Position numbers and translations under genes: made by a program
Assembly (NCBI GenBank): GCA_034769895.1
Contig: CM068373.1
Span: 202,472,134 to 202,536,133 of the forward strand
Direction of reading: 5' to 3'
Length of the DNA: 64,000 nucleotides
Source: Magicicada septendecula
Lineage: Eukaryota > Arthropoda > Insecta > Hemiptera > Cicadidae
Notes under the pieces: model-generated
The model's input: only the letters and a program-made list of their open reading frames with translations
Databases searched by the model: none
What the model was told of the DNA's origin: nothing
Shown: one piece after another, positions 1-10,540 of the stretch
How the letters are laid out: every line of letters begins with the position of its first letter
Position numbering within the stretch: position 1 is the stretch's first letter

Positions 1-683
1 CAGGACCGCCACATGCTTTCTACGCCTTGTGTATGTGCTCCCATTTGAGGATCCACGAAGTTACAACTATGGTTTACAGTCAAATGAGTGTACTGTTGTG
101 GCAAATTAACAATTTGACAGTATGAACGCCACTCATCTGACATTATAATGGACCCTGGTTCAATATTTGCCACTATGAGAGGTAGGAGGGTAGCTGCTGA
201 CCGATCTTCGATACGACACAAGAAACATTCCTTTGTTTCTCGACAGAATCCTCCGAAAACCCACTGTTGTGGATACACCCGGCCAACATTATTTTTTCTC
301 TTGGCAAAGAGACTCTCGTCGATTTCAACTGTTAAATTTGGTCCTCCAATTTTCTGTGGGTTGCTCATGATGTCTTCAGCACAGATATGTCTTAAGTAAG
401 CCGTCCAATGTGTGTGTGTTATGTTGTTGATTTTCAGTTGATTTTTACTGTTTTTCACACTACTACGGCCTTCATACCAGTCATAAATAAATTTTATTAT
501 TGTTCTCAGGGGTAATCTGGACCCCTCTAAAAATGTGTCCTTGCAAACTGGCTTATACTCATGGCAAGTCTTCTTATTACAACACCAACGCTGTTGCTGC
601 CCAAGCGCTAAAATCATATCATGTCCATTACCACATTGACGAGGATTGTGAACCAAATCTTTTTCTTTAAGAAAGAAACTGCA
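1..683 (-). CDS. Merlin (IS1016-type) DDE transposase, partial, runs off left edge
   Basis: Read on the minus strand, about 227 codons stay open from 683 to the window edge. The N-terminal part has a cysteine cluster like a zinc ribbon (NPRQCGNGH, then RWCCNKKTC). The catalytic part follows: KIGGPN, EIDES (first acidic residue, codon at about 318-320), GRVYPQQWVFGG, EDRSAATLLPLI, MSDEWRSY (second acidic residue, about 130-141), NHSCNFVDP and GAHTQGVES with the presumed third acidic residue. This motif order is known from ISXO2/IS1016-like transposases, called Merlin in eukaryotes, which cut and paste a DNA transposon. The protein points out of the block. The true N-terminus lies upstream in another frame: compared with the right copy (62160-62992) one T is missing near 660-680. 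No in-frame ATG precedes the cysteine cluster, so the gene is probably dead at its 5' end. Its catalytic residues look better preserved than in the right copy. Confidence 0.85.
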
Positions 684-938
684 GCATCCTCGTCTGTACT
701 AATAACACTACCATCGTAGCTAATCACAACACAACACTGATTTAAAATGTAACAAAAGAAGTGAACAAGCATGTAACAACACCAATTAAAAATATAATAA
801 ATGTAATTTGCAAATTCATAAGTGTGTTTTATTTTGGTTTCCACTGTACTATGTGACGATCGGTCAGACCGTCGTAACAATTTAACAAAACATCCCAATT
901 AATTCAATATTATACTTTGAGTATTATAATTTTACATA
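684..938 (-). mobile_element. Merlin element 5' region with a subterminal hairpin
   Basis: Upstream of the left Merlin gene, and matched in inverted orientation by 61998-62160 on the right. It holds the N-terminal codons in a shifted frame (reading SYDGSVISTDEDAAVSFL) and, at 855-874, a short inverted repeat (ACGA-CGGT against ACCG-TCGT, with a bulged T). The same hairpin lies at 62004-62024. Its place just outside the gene fits a subterminal or terminal inverted repeat of a Merlin element, but I could not find a partner past the 3' end of the right gene, so the exact terminus is not set. Confidence 0.5.
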
Positions 939-1110
939 ACCCCCTTCCACTCCACACTCCCCCACACAACCTACCAACTAAACAAACCGTTACAAGTTCC
1001 GGACATTCTGTATCATACCCCGCTGATGAAGGCGAACACCACACTGAAATGTCGTACGAGGAAAATAAACAAAGTAAGTTTCACATGTGAAAGTGTAGTA
1101 ATTAATATTC
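939..1110 (+). mobile_element. Penelope-like fragment with hammerhead-like core, insertion in left arm
   Basis: About 170 bases absent from the right arm, which reads straight across this point. The insert starts with a C-rich stretch and holds CTGATGA at 1023-1029, GAAA at 1046-1049 and GTC at 1051-1053. This is the order of a hammerhead ribozyme core, and Penelope-like retroelements are known to carry such motifs. The stems are weak, so this is a motif match and not a demonstrated ribozyme. Confidence 0.4.
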
Positions 1111-1640
1111 ATAAAACATTATTAGTATTTGATTTCAAGCTTGCAGAAGTCAATCCAAATAAATGATGTCTGAATGTATGTACACACATAAAAGGCAAAA
1201 TACAAGTGTCCTGTCTTGTCTGCTGTCATAGAAAATATATTCTGTATTTCTTTACGGTTGCAACTTCATTCATGTGAGTGAAAATTAATTTATATAAATT
1301 TCAAATCCACTTGGAATCAACACCGATGACTGTAAACAAATATAATAAATTCCTTTTGTGATCACTTTGGGCCAATATGAATTTAATAGCACTAGCCGAA
1401 TAATAACAATAACTGATAACAAGATTATGCAAGATTTGCCATTACTTTCCCATACCTGTGATTACAGGTATATTGATATACCTGTTACTATGTATAGAGG
1501 TGTTACTATATATATTGTACGTTAAAACTGTTAGGTGTATTTTATAATCTGGAACATTTTACACCAAATGATTTAATCACAAAAGATTATGTAAAACACA
1601 AAATTACAACAAACACACCAAAAGTACCTATAGAAATTAC
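1111..1640. repeat. Outer inverted repeat, left inner part
   Basis: This stretch matches the reverse complement of about 61387-61920 with scattered substitutions and small indels. Together with 1-938 it forms the left arm of a block-wide inverted repeat, position 1 pairing with 62865. There is no convincing gene here. The divergence between arms is clearly larger than between the internal repeats, so the arms are the older structure. Homology stops abruptly near 1640, where the left side enters a Penelope-like fragment. Confidence 0.75.
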
Positions 1641-1849
1641 AACAGTCATAATGAACAAACAAGAAATACACATAATTGCAAAGAAGGAACCAAGGTAATT
1701 CTAATATTTAAGAAATAAACAATAAAACTGAGAAATTCTTCTCCGAAAACAATATAACTCAAATAACCAAAGATCCCACAATAAAATACCAAAAACAAAT
1801 TCATAAATAATGCAAAATACATAATCCAAACAGAAAACATAAAATACCT

Positions 1850-2173
1850 AAAAAGAAATTAAACCTAACCCCCCAAAACTAAACGCATTACCAAAAATAC
1901 ACAAACCCAATATACCCATTTGACCTTTGATAAATAACACACAAGCACCCTCCCACAAAATCGCCAGACACCTAGATAAACTAATCAGAAAACATATAAA
2001 TCTAACCAACAAACAACATAAATCTAACCAACAAACAACACTTCTGTTAAAAACAACATAGAACTTGTCAAAAAACTAGAACACATCCATATACCACACA
2101 ACTCAACATTAGCATCATTTGACATAACGAATTTATACACCAATGTACCTGTTGAAGACACCATAGTAACAAG
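1850..2173 (+). pseudogene. Penelope-like reverse transcriptase remnant
   Basis: Plus-strand translation gives LNALPKIHKPNIPI (from 1879), then PLINNTQAPSHKIARHLDKLIRKHI, and SFDITNLYTNVPVEDTI (about 2115-2166). The order LPKIHK, a P-L-x-x-x-x-x-S/A-P-x-x-K/I segment, then SFD-x-x-x-L-Y/F-T-N-V-P is characteristic of Penelope-like element reverse transcriptases, which copy RNA at telomeric or nicked DNA ends. The fragment is degenerate and short, covering only the early RT motifs. It ends at GTAACAAG followed by GTAAGTA at 2174, a good 5' splice-site match; Penelope elements are among the retroelements known to keep introns. The right arm lacks this piece. Confidence 0.65.
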
Positions 2174-2204
2174 GTAAGTATTTGGAATACTGTTTTATGA
2201 ACAT

Positions 2205-2690
2205 GAGGTGGTATATGTTAGTGATCACAATTCTGTGGTTGAGGCTGAAGGTAGAAGTAGTTTCTATAGAAATATTTCATTTCTAAAATGATTTCATATA
2301 TAAATCTTAGAACATGGTAGTCATGTATGGTTCTCCATACCGATATTTTAATTATTTGCATCAAATAGTATTATTGTTTAATAAATGTTCTATCCAGATC
2401 AAATTATGTGTATACAGTTCTGGAAAAAATTAGACAGGCATAATATTTTGTTTGTTTATTGTAAACTGTATTATGTTTGGAAGTATCCCAAAGTAAATTT
2501 AACATTAGTCATGTCAATCAATGAGGCCAGTCAGTTTTTTAAGGCCAGGAGAATCCTTGAAAAGTTTGGAGCATCACTAGGGGATCTGTGAAAAACTGGC
2601 AGATTTGAGTAGTCACTTGATAAAGGATGGTGTTGTAAAAGCAACAATTCTTTCAGAATTTTTTATAACCCTGTCAGTCTGCAAATAATA
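2205..2690 (+). repeat. Module X, diverged outermost copy
   Basis: X is a roughly 560-base module found more than a dozen times in the window on both strands. This copy starts at the phrase CTGTGGTTGAGGCTGAAG and ends at the phrase AACCCTGTCAGTCTGCAAAT. It differs most from the rest and shares a short insertion (GACAGGCATA) only with the last X copy at 57765-58446. An open frame at 2385-2591 reads FWKKLDRHNILF, then ARRILEKFGASLG. I do not recognise a family. In other copies the frame is broken differently, so X is best treated as a non-coding repeat with a coding ancestry I cannot name. Confidence 0.7.
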
Positions 2691-3450
2691 CACTGTATTA
2701 CAGTATACAAATGTAGTGTAACATCTTAGCACAATACTATATGATAAATTTGGATAAAAGTCTCATTGCCAATAGACAGGATAGCTGGTGTGATCAGACA
2801 TAACAAATTTGTATTAGTTTTTTGAAAATTTATTCCTATCAAACTGGAGTAAGCATATTTTCAAACCTTTATGGACGTGTGTCATGGAATTTACAGATTG
2901 CACCAAAAGAAACAATTAAAATATATCTTTTCAATTAAACAAAAATTGGTCTTGTAATATGATTCGGTAATACAGCAGGAACTAATCAGTTAATTGCTAT
3001 TACAAAATGCCTTATTCCTTTTCCATGATGATCAGATTTTGCTATACGCCTGCATAAATATAAATTATTAAAATGCTTAACTCCCAACACAAAGTTGAAC
3101 ACATGATGAAAAGTTCATCATGTCACATATTCTAGTAACAAGGTAAGTTTTTGGAATACTGTTTTAGCTGAATTTATACACTAGGAGGACACTCAGCATT
3201 TAGTTTGTGTGTGTAACTCTGGTTAATCAAAGAGAATTATTTGTGTAAATTCAAATTTAGTAAAACGAATCTACTACTGTAAATGCCTGGAATGCTATGC
3301 ATTAAAGAATTTTAATTAACTTTATATGGGGAAAATTGGTTTACATACATTATTTCTGAAAATAATAATCCTGAAATGTAATCAGTACTTATATCAAGTT
3401 AAGTGCAATAATTAAATATATTCTTCAACTTGCACGTTAAATAGATCCCT
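2691..3450. repeat. Outer inverted repeat, second matched segment
   Basis: Matches the reverse complement of 59270-60012. The sub-part 3190-3450 also recurs downstream of each orphan-ORF block (22745-22985, 36850-37090, 48010-48250). A second copy of GTAACAAGGTAAGT appears at about 3130, as at 2167, so the segment between them (PLE end, X, this arm) may have been inserted or duplicated at that sequence. No gene is seen. Confidence 0.7.
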
Positions 3451-3526
3451 TCTCCTTCACTTACCAGGCAAACATAAGGGAAGCTCTACTAAATACAGGA
3501 TTTCTTGGAACTGTGTAGAGTGGGAT

Positions 3527-3620
3527 CAGTGGAGTAACTTGCGGAGGGGGGTTATCAGGGGATCAATTCCCCTCCAGAACTATTCGAAATTTCAGCAGAA
3601 TTCCATAATTTCCTAAGTAG
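3527..3620 (+). mobile_element. hAT-like transposon terminus with G-rich/C-rich hairpin
   Basis: Begins CAGTGGAGTAACTTGCGGAG, then a G-run and GGGGATCAATTCCCC, an inverted repeat. CAGTGGCGTAAC-like ends followed by a GGGG...CCCC hairpin are typical of many hAT termini. No matching opposite terminus was found, so it is either a solo end or the start of a degraded element that includes the ORF at 3912. Confidence 0.35.
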
Positions 3621-3911
3621 ACTCATTTCTAAGCCAGTTTTGTTTGTACAAAGTAATTCTTATAAATAATTATAGAAATAAAAGTAATTACAATATTGTA
3701 ACGTTATGTTTTCCCCTTACATAAAATAGGCCCCAACTTAAACCATTTCATGACCATGATACATGAAGAACAAAATACTAAGTCATTAACTAAATTGTAT
3801 ACTATAAATATTGTCTGAGATACGGTAATAAAAAGAGATAAGAATAATGTAATGAAACTGATAAGAACATTATCAATAAGAAGATTTTACTCCAGTAAAC
3901 TGCATTAAAAA
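3621..3911. other. AT-rich DNA with no recognised feature
   Basis: Unique AT-rich sequence between the hAT-like terminus and the orphan ORF. I see no gene, repeat or motif that I can support. Confidence 0.5.
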
Positions 3912-4160
3912 TTGTTAAAAAAGATAAAACTAATGAAAGTTAAAAATAAAGCTAATGAGTTATTCTTAGATGACATCATTAATCTTATTGGTAATGGTGT
4001 AAAAGCCTTCCCACAGCGGTTGCAGGTTTGGGCTGATTTATTCCTTCCTTATCATGTTATAGAACTAGGCCTGGCAGCAGGTGTGAGCCCTGAAGAAATT
4101 GCAACCAGTCTTCATCTTTGTATTTGCCAAAATAAAGTTGTTCTGAGCCAGGTCATGTAA
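3912..4160 (+). CDS. Orphan ORF, 82 codons, weak saposin-like look
   Basis: The frame opens just after a stop at about 3912 with a non-ATG codon and reads KANELFLDDIINLIGNGVKA, then FPQRLQVWADLFLPYHVIEL and GVSPEEIATSLHLC, ending at QVM. Unlike the surrounding AT-rich DNA it has a protein-like composition with amphipathic helices. The pattern of a helix, then hydrophobic residues, then G-V-S-P-E-E-I-x-x-x-L-x-L-C resembles the second half of saposin-B domains, where that stretch precedes a disulfide cysteine; most of the expected cysteines are missing. It occurs once in the window. It may be a captured host exon or part of a transposon. Function unknown. Confidence 0.3.
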   Translation: MLKKIKLMKVKNKANELFLDDIINLIGNGVKAFPQRLQVWADLFLPYHVIELGLAAGVSPEEIATSLHLCICQNKVVLSQVM

Positions 4161-4689
4161 ATTCAGGTTAGGCCAAGTTGCTCATTAGACTTTGTCTAAA
4201 TTTTAAAGATATAAAGTGTTGATAAAGATTTTAGGACCGTACATTAAAAACATTGTTTGCACATATGAGTAGGAAGCAGATGTATTAATATAATGTTACC
4301 CAACAAGATACAGGAACAATTATGTATATTTAATTAAGTAGTTAGTGGACTTAAAACCTGCAGTAGAAACTCCAGTTTTTATAAAACAAATAGGGAGAGA
4401 ATTGAAGATTTGATGTTTGTAAATGTTATATCTATTTTCTTCTAAGTAACTAATGGCTGGTTATTTGTAATCACGTTTTCTCATAATGTATGTTGTTAAT
4501 GACCTTTTTTTAAGGGTATGAAAAACAACAACAGATATTGGTATTTGAAAAAAGGTGAATTTTATTGGTACATACTAAAGTATAGAGTCAAATTTGTTTC
4601 TATTCATTAACAAAGGTCCGTACTGTAATAATTTTGTGTGTAATATACAAGCATTCTTTAATATGTTTACGAGATTCTCCCAATTTTAT
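4161..4689. other. AT-rich DNA with no recognised feature
   Basis: No open frame or repeat of note. It is unique within the window and separates the orphan ORF from the foldback element. Confidence 0.5.
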
Positions 4690-7225
4690 TTGCATTAATT
4701 CAGACCGTAGTAACATTAAATTCCACTGTAACCCATTATTAATACTTAATCATTTGCATGTTAACAGAAACTACACATTGCTTATTATTGCATTATGTTG
4801 AAAAAAGGATTTTAATGTACTTGTTTGATTATACATTAGATTGTACTAGGTTCTAAATTGGAAGTACGTTTTAATTCCGGTACTTTGAATAAAGACAGCC
4901 TTTAATGTTATATACAGCCTTTGAATGTACACTAACTAAGGAAATGTCTGTTAAGTCTAATTAATTTTAAAAATCTAAAAGGTTAAGTTAAATAATTAAA
5001 CGTAGCCACAACCTGCCAAAATCGTCTCTGTACCGTAATTATGTGCGATAAACTAATTTCTGTACCTCCAATAAATACACCCTTTTAATGTACACGAACA
5101 AAGTAAATTTTATTTAAGTTACATTGTCGTACATAACCTCCATAAGCTGGCATTACTTACTTCGAATAAATACAGCCGTTAATGTTATATACAGCCTTTT
5201 ATCCATACAATACATACAGCCTTTGAATGTACACTAACTAAGGAAACGTCTGTTAAGTCTAATTAATTTTAAAAATCTAAAAGGTTAAGTTAAATAATTA
5301 AACGTAGCCACAACCTGCCAAAATCGTCTCTGTACCGTAATTATGTGCGATAAATGTAAACTAATTTCTGTACTTCCAATAAATACACCCTTTTAATGTA
5401 CACGAACAAAGTAAATTTTATTTATGTTACATTGTCGTACATAACCTCCATAAGCTGGCATTACTTACTTCGAATAAATACAGCCGTTAATGTAATATAC
5501 AGCCTTTTATCCATACAATAAATACAGCCTTTGAATGTACACTAACTAAGGAAACGTTTGTTAAGTCTAATTAATTTTTCAAAATGTAAAAGGTTAAGTT
5601 ATATTGTTAAACGTAGCAACAACCTCCCAAAATCGTCTCTGTACCGTAATTATGTGCGATAAATGTAAACTAATTTCTGTACTTCCAATAAATACACCCT
5701 TTTAATGTACAGTGACAAAGTAAATTTTATTTAAGTTACATTGTCGTACATAACCTCCATAAGCTGGCATTAGTTACTTGTGAAGAAAACAGTTGGATGT
5801 ACACATCGGACACCGAAATATGGTACACGCGCGGTGCCGGAAGTTATATTTTGCCGCTGAATATTCCCCAAGACCCTTTCCTACTTAGTGTACATTCAAA
5901 GGCTGTATATAACATTAAGGGCTGTATTTATTCGAAGTACCGGAATTAAAACCTAGTTCCAATTTATAACGTATAACCTAGTACAATCAAACGTATAACC
6001 AAACAATTTCAACATAATGCAATAAAAAGCAGTGTGCAGTTTCTGTTAACTTCCAATAAATACAGCCTTTTAATGTACACTAACAAAGTAAATTTTATTT
6101 AAGTTACATTGTCGTATATAACCTGCTATTAGTTACTTGTGAATAAAACAGATCAAGTAGAAATCTGGACACGGAAAAGCTACAAACGAGGAGCCGGAAA
6201 GCACATCGAACACGGAACACAGGTACAAACCCGGAGACGAGTTTCTTTGGCCGCAGGCTATAGTGAAGTTTCCGGTCTTTCACTGTTTCCTGCGGCCAAA
6301 GGCAACTTCCGTCTCCACATTTGTATTTTTTTCCGTGTTCGATGTGTACTAGAACTGTTTTCTTCACAAGTAACTAATGCCAGTTTATGGATGTTATGTA
6401 GACAATGTAACTTAAATAAAATTTGCTTTGTTAGTGTACAATAAAAGGGTGTATTTACTGGAAGTACAGAAATAATTTTCCATTTATCGCACATAATTAC
6501 TGTACACAGACGATTTTTGGAGGTTGTATCTACGTTTAACAATGCAACTTAACCTTTTAGATTTTTAAAATTAATTAGATTTAACAAAAATTTCCTTTGT
6601 TAGTGTACATTAAATTATTGTATGCATACAAGGCTGCTGTACATAACATTAAAGGCTGTATTTATTCGAAGTACCGGAATTAAAACCTAGTTCCAATTTA
6701 GAACGTAGACCTATAACCTATTTGCATATTTTATTGGGGTTTATTGGCACATATTTTATTAAAAGGGTGTATTTATTGGAAGTACAGAAATTATTTTCCA
6801 TTTATCGCACATAATTACGGTACACAGACGATTTTTGGAGGTTGTGTCTACGTTTAACAATGCAACTTAACCTTTTAGATTTTTAAAATTAATTAGATTT
6901 AACAAAAATTTCCTTTGTTAGTGTACATTCAAAGGCTGTATTTATTGTATGGATAAAAGGCTGTATATACATTAAAGGCTGTATTTATTAGAATTAAAAC
7001 CTATCGGTACTTCCAATTTAGAACGTATAACCTAGTAGGCTACGTTATTCGTACATACAGTATTTTATTGGTACATATTTTATTAAAAGGGTGTATTTAT
7101 TGGAAGTACAGAAATTAGTTTCCATTTATCGCACATAATTACGGTACAGAGACGATTTTGGGAGGTTGTGTCTACGTTTAATTATCTAACTTAACCTTTT
7201 AGATTTTTAAAATTAATTAGACTTG
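4690..7225. mobile_element. Foldback element with satellite arms, copy 1
   Basis: Starts with a 150-base end piece E (containing CTAACCCATTATTAATACTT), then tandem units. Unit starts are visible at 4888, 5165 and 5473, giving spacings of 277 and 308. Each unit has two related halves: one with AATAAATACAGCC, then AATGTACACTAAC; the other with AATAAATACACCCTTTTAAT. Orientation flips near 5830, back near 6045, and again at the palindrome centre near 6275, after which units run in reverse to 7225. A long-inverted-repeat element whose arms are built of tandem repeats is the plan of foldback or Galileo-like DNA elements; assignment to a known family is inference. The right end is cut by the Charlie-like hAT at 7226. 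This copy is more rearranged than the other three. Confidence 0.65.
6104..6444. repeat. Palindromic core of foldback copy 1
   Basis: Two arms of about 170 bases face each other around the centre near 6275. The centre is GC-richer than its surroundings and holds TTTGGCCGCAGG and its complement flanking a short AGTGAAAG/CTTTCACT-like stem. The open frames on both strands here (101 and 94 codons) are shadows of the palindrome. Confidence 0.75.
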
Positions 7226-8149
7226 TAGGGGTGTGCATGGCAGAACTACTTGTGCACCCACTTTATAATCATATTTTTGGTAACACTGAGAACTTTAAGC
7301 CTTCTTTTATGCTTAAAGAAATTATATATACACTTAATTATAGAAAAGCAAAAAGCAAATATGTAATTCAAAAGACTAATTTGCTCTAATAAACACATGC
7401 TGAAGTTAAAAACAAAAGAGTTTTTACTTGCCTAACTAATCATTAGTTACTAATGTGACAGTTGGAGCTGCTTTTTCTGCAAAAGCTGGGGTATGTTGGA
7501 TTCAAGAGTGGTTAAATTAAGTCATAAATCTGAGTGTGCGTCAAGTCTATTTGTGTGCTTGCTTTTCACTTGAGATGAAAATCCCATTTCACTCAAGAAT
7601 GAGGTGGTGAATGGGATGAGCAACTCCGAAAGTTCAGGATATTCATCTCTTAAAGATATCCAGAACTTTGTTAAGTCAGAATCTAAAAGTTTATGGATTT
7701 TGTTGTCCATGACATGTCTCATGTTATCACTAACTATACAAAATAATTTACTAAAAATTTAGTTTTAATCCCAGCATCACAGATGATATCACACAATTGC
7801 TCATTTAGTTTTACTGACAACATGTTAGAACTTTCAAAATACAAGAATGGGTCTTGAATCCAATTGAATTCACTGTATCCCTCTGGGAAGCAACTTTCAA
7901 TCTGGTTATAGAGAGTTAAACATCAGAGCTGGTAAAAAACAATGGTAGAGCATGAATAACAAAAATGTACAGTTAAGACTATGTACAAAACAGGTTGAAT
8001 TTAAATTGTTAAAATGATATATCTTAGTTATTTACATGTAGTAGCTTTTTAAGACACAGTAAATAAATTTCCGAACCTGACTTTGCAACCCACCAAATGC
8101 CCTCTCGGGACCCTGCAGTGGCTCATGCCCAATAGGTTAAGAAATGCTG
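7226..8149 (-). mobile_element. Charlie/ZBED5-like hAT fragment, 3' end, copy 1
   Basis: Ends at TAGGGGTGTGCATGG (7226), directly abutting the satellite, and includes the C-terminal transposase codons on the minus strand. At 8131-8149 the complement reads CAGCATTTCTTAACC, like Charlie-type hAT termini (CAG-GTTCTCAACC), so a second nested hAT end or an internal MITE may start there. The N-terminal two thirds of the transposase are absent from the window. Confidence 0.6.
7522..7908 (-). pseudogene. hAT transposase C-terminal dimerisation region (ZBED5-like), copy 1
   Basis: Minus-strand translation gives, in one frame, ESCFPEGYSEFNWIQDPF (about 7905 down to 7852), and in another, KFWISLRDEYPELSELLIPF, then TTSFLSEMGFSSQVK (within 7522-7722). 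FW-x-x-L-x-x-EYPEL-x-x-L-x-x-PF-x-TT-x-L-x-E-x-GFS is the hAT dimerisation motif in the ZBED5/SCAND3/FAM200 branch. A stop and a frame change separate the two parts, and LLIPFTTSF lacks a few residues usually found between EL and the PF motif. It is a dead transposase end. The same piece recurs on the plus strand at 27655, 41773 and 52935. Confidence 0.75.
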
Positions 8150-9344
8150 AACTAAAGGCATGTTTGTGGAGTGAAACATAAAAGATAACCCAGACTTCTA
8201 AAATGCTCTTAGTGAAATGGGATTTTCAGGAGTAATAACACACTATTTGGTTAACAAGCACATTTTACTAATATTCTAATACCAAGTCAATTAGATAGCT
8301 TAAATGTGTAGTACTCTATGTGATGCTGATCACATACTGTTAATCAGCAGCACTGCAGAATATTCTAGAGCCACACTCTTGGCATTCATCTGGAACTTTA
8401 TCACATTAGCCTGATAATTAGGATGTTGCCACCAGCTGAGTTTTAGAAAGTTGGTGTAGTAGGTTGTGCATTCATATAGGATGATATTAGACAGCAGTTT
8501 TTAATAAAAGTGACAAATGATCAATTGTTTACTTGTGTTGTAAACTATTGTGATTTTTTTATTACTGTTTGTAGGCTATACAGTGTGTCCTGGATAATTA
8601 TATAAAGAGAACTGTTGTAATATAAGTGTGTTTGTTTTAGCAATTGAGAGTATCTGGTATTCAGTAATTCATTCCACTGTTTTAAGTTCATAATTCTTGT
8701 CACTGGTTGTAAGAATATTATTCTCATTAATTTTCCAATTCTATGAAGTCTTCAGTAGTTTTACCACGATGAGACTCAACTTTATCACTGAAGATGCCAC
8801 ATCACTGAATGAGCAAAACTTTTCTTTAATAATCTCAACAAAGCATGGTTATCAGCTGAAAAAAAGTTTTAGTATTAAAAGTTTTGATCACGCAAATCTA
8901 TAAGGGATACTAAAAAGAAATAACATAATAATTGTATTGGACATAAAGTTATGTCCACAAAACAGATTTTGTTTGAAATAAATAAAACACAATTTGACAC
9001 AAATATTAATTTTATGAATACTTGTTTGGCACATATTACAGAAGGTTACACCATTAAATGAGTTTGCCTAAGTATAAAATTCTTGTCAGATGAAAAACGT
9101 GTACAGTCAGAATACTATTTGTTATGTACAATACAAATGATTCACTATGGGTAGCAGTGACACATAAACACTAGACATTGACACTGAATTGTACTTGTTT
9201 TGAATGATTCATTGTGTCCTACCTGACCAGAGTACAGGTATTAACCAAGAGATGTTTAGTATACTGCTGTGTAACTGCTACAATGATGAATTATAAGTAG
9301 TACTTTTTTTTTTGGTCATCAACCTTGAAAAGGATAATAGAAAC
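8150..9344. other. Spacer of the long repeat unit, no recognised gene
   Basis: Unique-looking DNA that recurs inverted at 26210-27415, 40330-41533 and 51490-52695. Short open frames of 60-68 codons here occur on both strands and resemble nothing I know. It may be the degraded interior of the Charlie-like hAT element. Confidence 0.5.
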
Positions 9345-9925
9345 TTTGTATACCATGCTTCCAGCAGTTTTACATGATACATTCCTAGCACAAATAAGAA
9401 AAGTTTAAATCTGCTGATGATCTAAAGGAGTGATAGTTATTTGCAGACTGACAGGGTTATAAAATAATTCTGAAAGAATTGTTGCTTTTACAATACCATC
9501 CTTTATCAAGTGCCTACTCAAATCTGCCAGCTTTTCACAGAAACTGAAGTTTGATTATTAGATCCATCATGCTGACCTACTGATGCTCCAAACATTTCAA
9601 GGATTCTCCTAGCCTTAAAAAACTAGACTGGCCTCATTGATTGACATGATTAATGTTAAATTTACTTTGGGATACTTCCAAACATAATACAGTTTAAAAT
9701 AAACAAAAAAAATTGTATTTCTAATTTTTCCAGAACTGTATACACATAATTTGATCTGGATAGAACATGTATTAAACAATAATACTATTTGATGCAAATA
9801 ATGAAAATATCCGTGTGGAGAACTATACATGACTTCCATGTTTTAAGATTTATATTTAAAATCGTTTTAGAAATGAAATATTTCTACAGAAACTACTTCT
9901 ATCTTCAGCCTCAACCACAGAAAAC
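9345..9925 (-). repeat. Module X, minus orientation
   Basis: Full-length X bounded on the right by CCTCAACCACAGAA, followed by a short CA run. The frame at 9615-9839 (EVMYSSPHGYFHYLHQIVLL) is one of the recurrent X frames. The X boundary is where the large tandem duplications join. Confidence 0.75.
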
Positions 9926-9929
9926 ACAC

Positions 9930-10540
9930 ACACACACAATTCCTTTTTTCTTTATTTAATTTGAATTCAGAGTATTGGCACATATTTTATTAAAAGGGTG
10001 TATTTATTGGAAGTACAGAAATTAGTTTCCATTTATTGCACATAATTACGGTACACAGACGATTTTTGGAGGTTGTGTCTACGTTTAATTATCTAACTTA
10101 GATAGTAGGCTTTGTTATTGGTGCATATTTTATTGGGGTTTACTGGCACATATTTTATTAAAAGGGTGTATTTAGTGGAAGTACAGAAATTAGTTTCCAT
10201 TTATCGCACATAATTACGGTACAGAGACGATTTTGGGAGGGTGTGTCAACGTTTAATTATCTAACTTAACCTTTTAGATTTTTAAAATTAATTAGACTTA
10301 ACAAACATTTCCTTACTTAGTGTACATTCAAAGGCTGTATTTATTGTATGGATAAAAGGCTGTATTTATTCGAAGTACCGGAATTAAAACCTACTTCCAA
10401 TTTAGAACACAGTACAATCTAACGTAGGCCTATAACCAAACAAGTACATAAAAATCCTTTTTTCAACATAATGCAATAAAAAGCAATGTGCAGTTTCTGT
10501 TAACACCCAAATGATTAAGTATTAATAATGGGTTAGAGTG
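9930..10540 (-). repeat. Satellite units between X and hAT
   Basis: About two foldback-type units in reverse orientation: GGTGTATTTATTGGAAGTAC at about 10000 and 10170, AAAGGCTGTATTTATTG near 10330. They end with piece E next to the hAT fragment. A short CA run and ATTCCTTTTTTCTTTATTT precede them. Confidence 0.7.

Noticed and set aside
148-399. Plus-strand frame over the left Merlin gene, and 62446-62691 minus on the right
   Set aside because: Antisense shadows of the transposase.
1-683. ISXO2/IS1595-like transposase as bacterial contamination
   Set aside because: The same family exists in animals as Merlin; the surroundings are AT-rich eukaryotic repeats with hAT, PLE and RTE elements, and two copies lie in inverted arms.
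614-898. 94-codon minus-strand frame upstream of the left Merlin gene
   Set aside because: Only its last third corresponds to the Merlin N-terminus; the rest is AT-rich 5' flank read through by chance.
1646-1840. Minus-strand hydrophobic 64-codon frame
   Set aside because: Composition effect of an A-rich stretch beside the PLE remnant; no membrane protein family recognised.
6139-6542. Open frames of 87-127 codons on both strands over the foldback cores (also at 29121, 43239, 54401)
   Set aside because: They mirror each other because the DNA is palindromic; both strands read through the same hairpin, and no family or start context supports them.
8545-8903. Overlapping 60- and 68-codon frames in the spacer (also 26662, 40780, 51942)
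   Set aside because: Low-complexity, AT-driven, on both strands, with no motif; conserved only through recent duplication.
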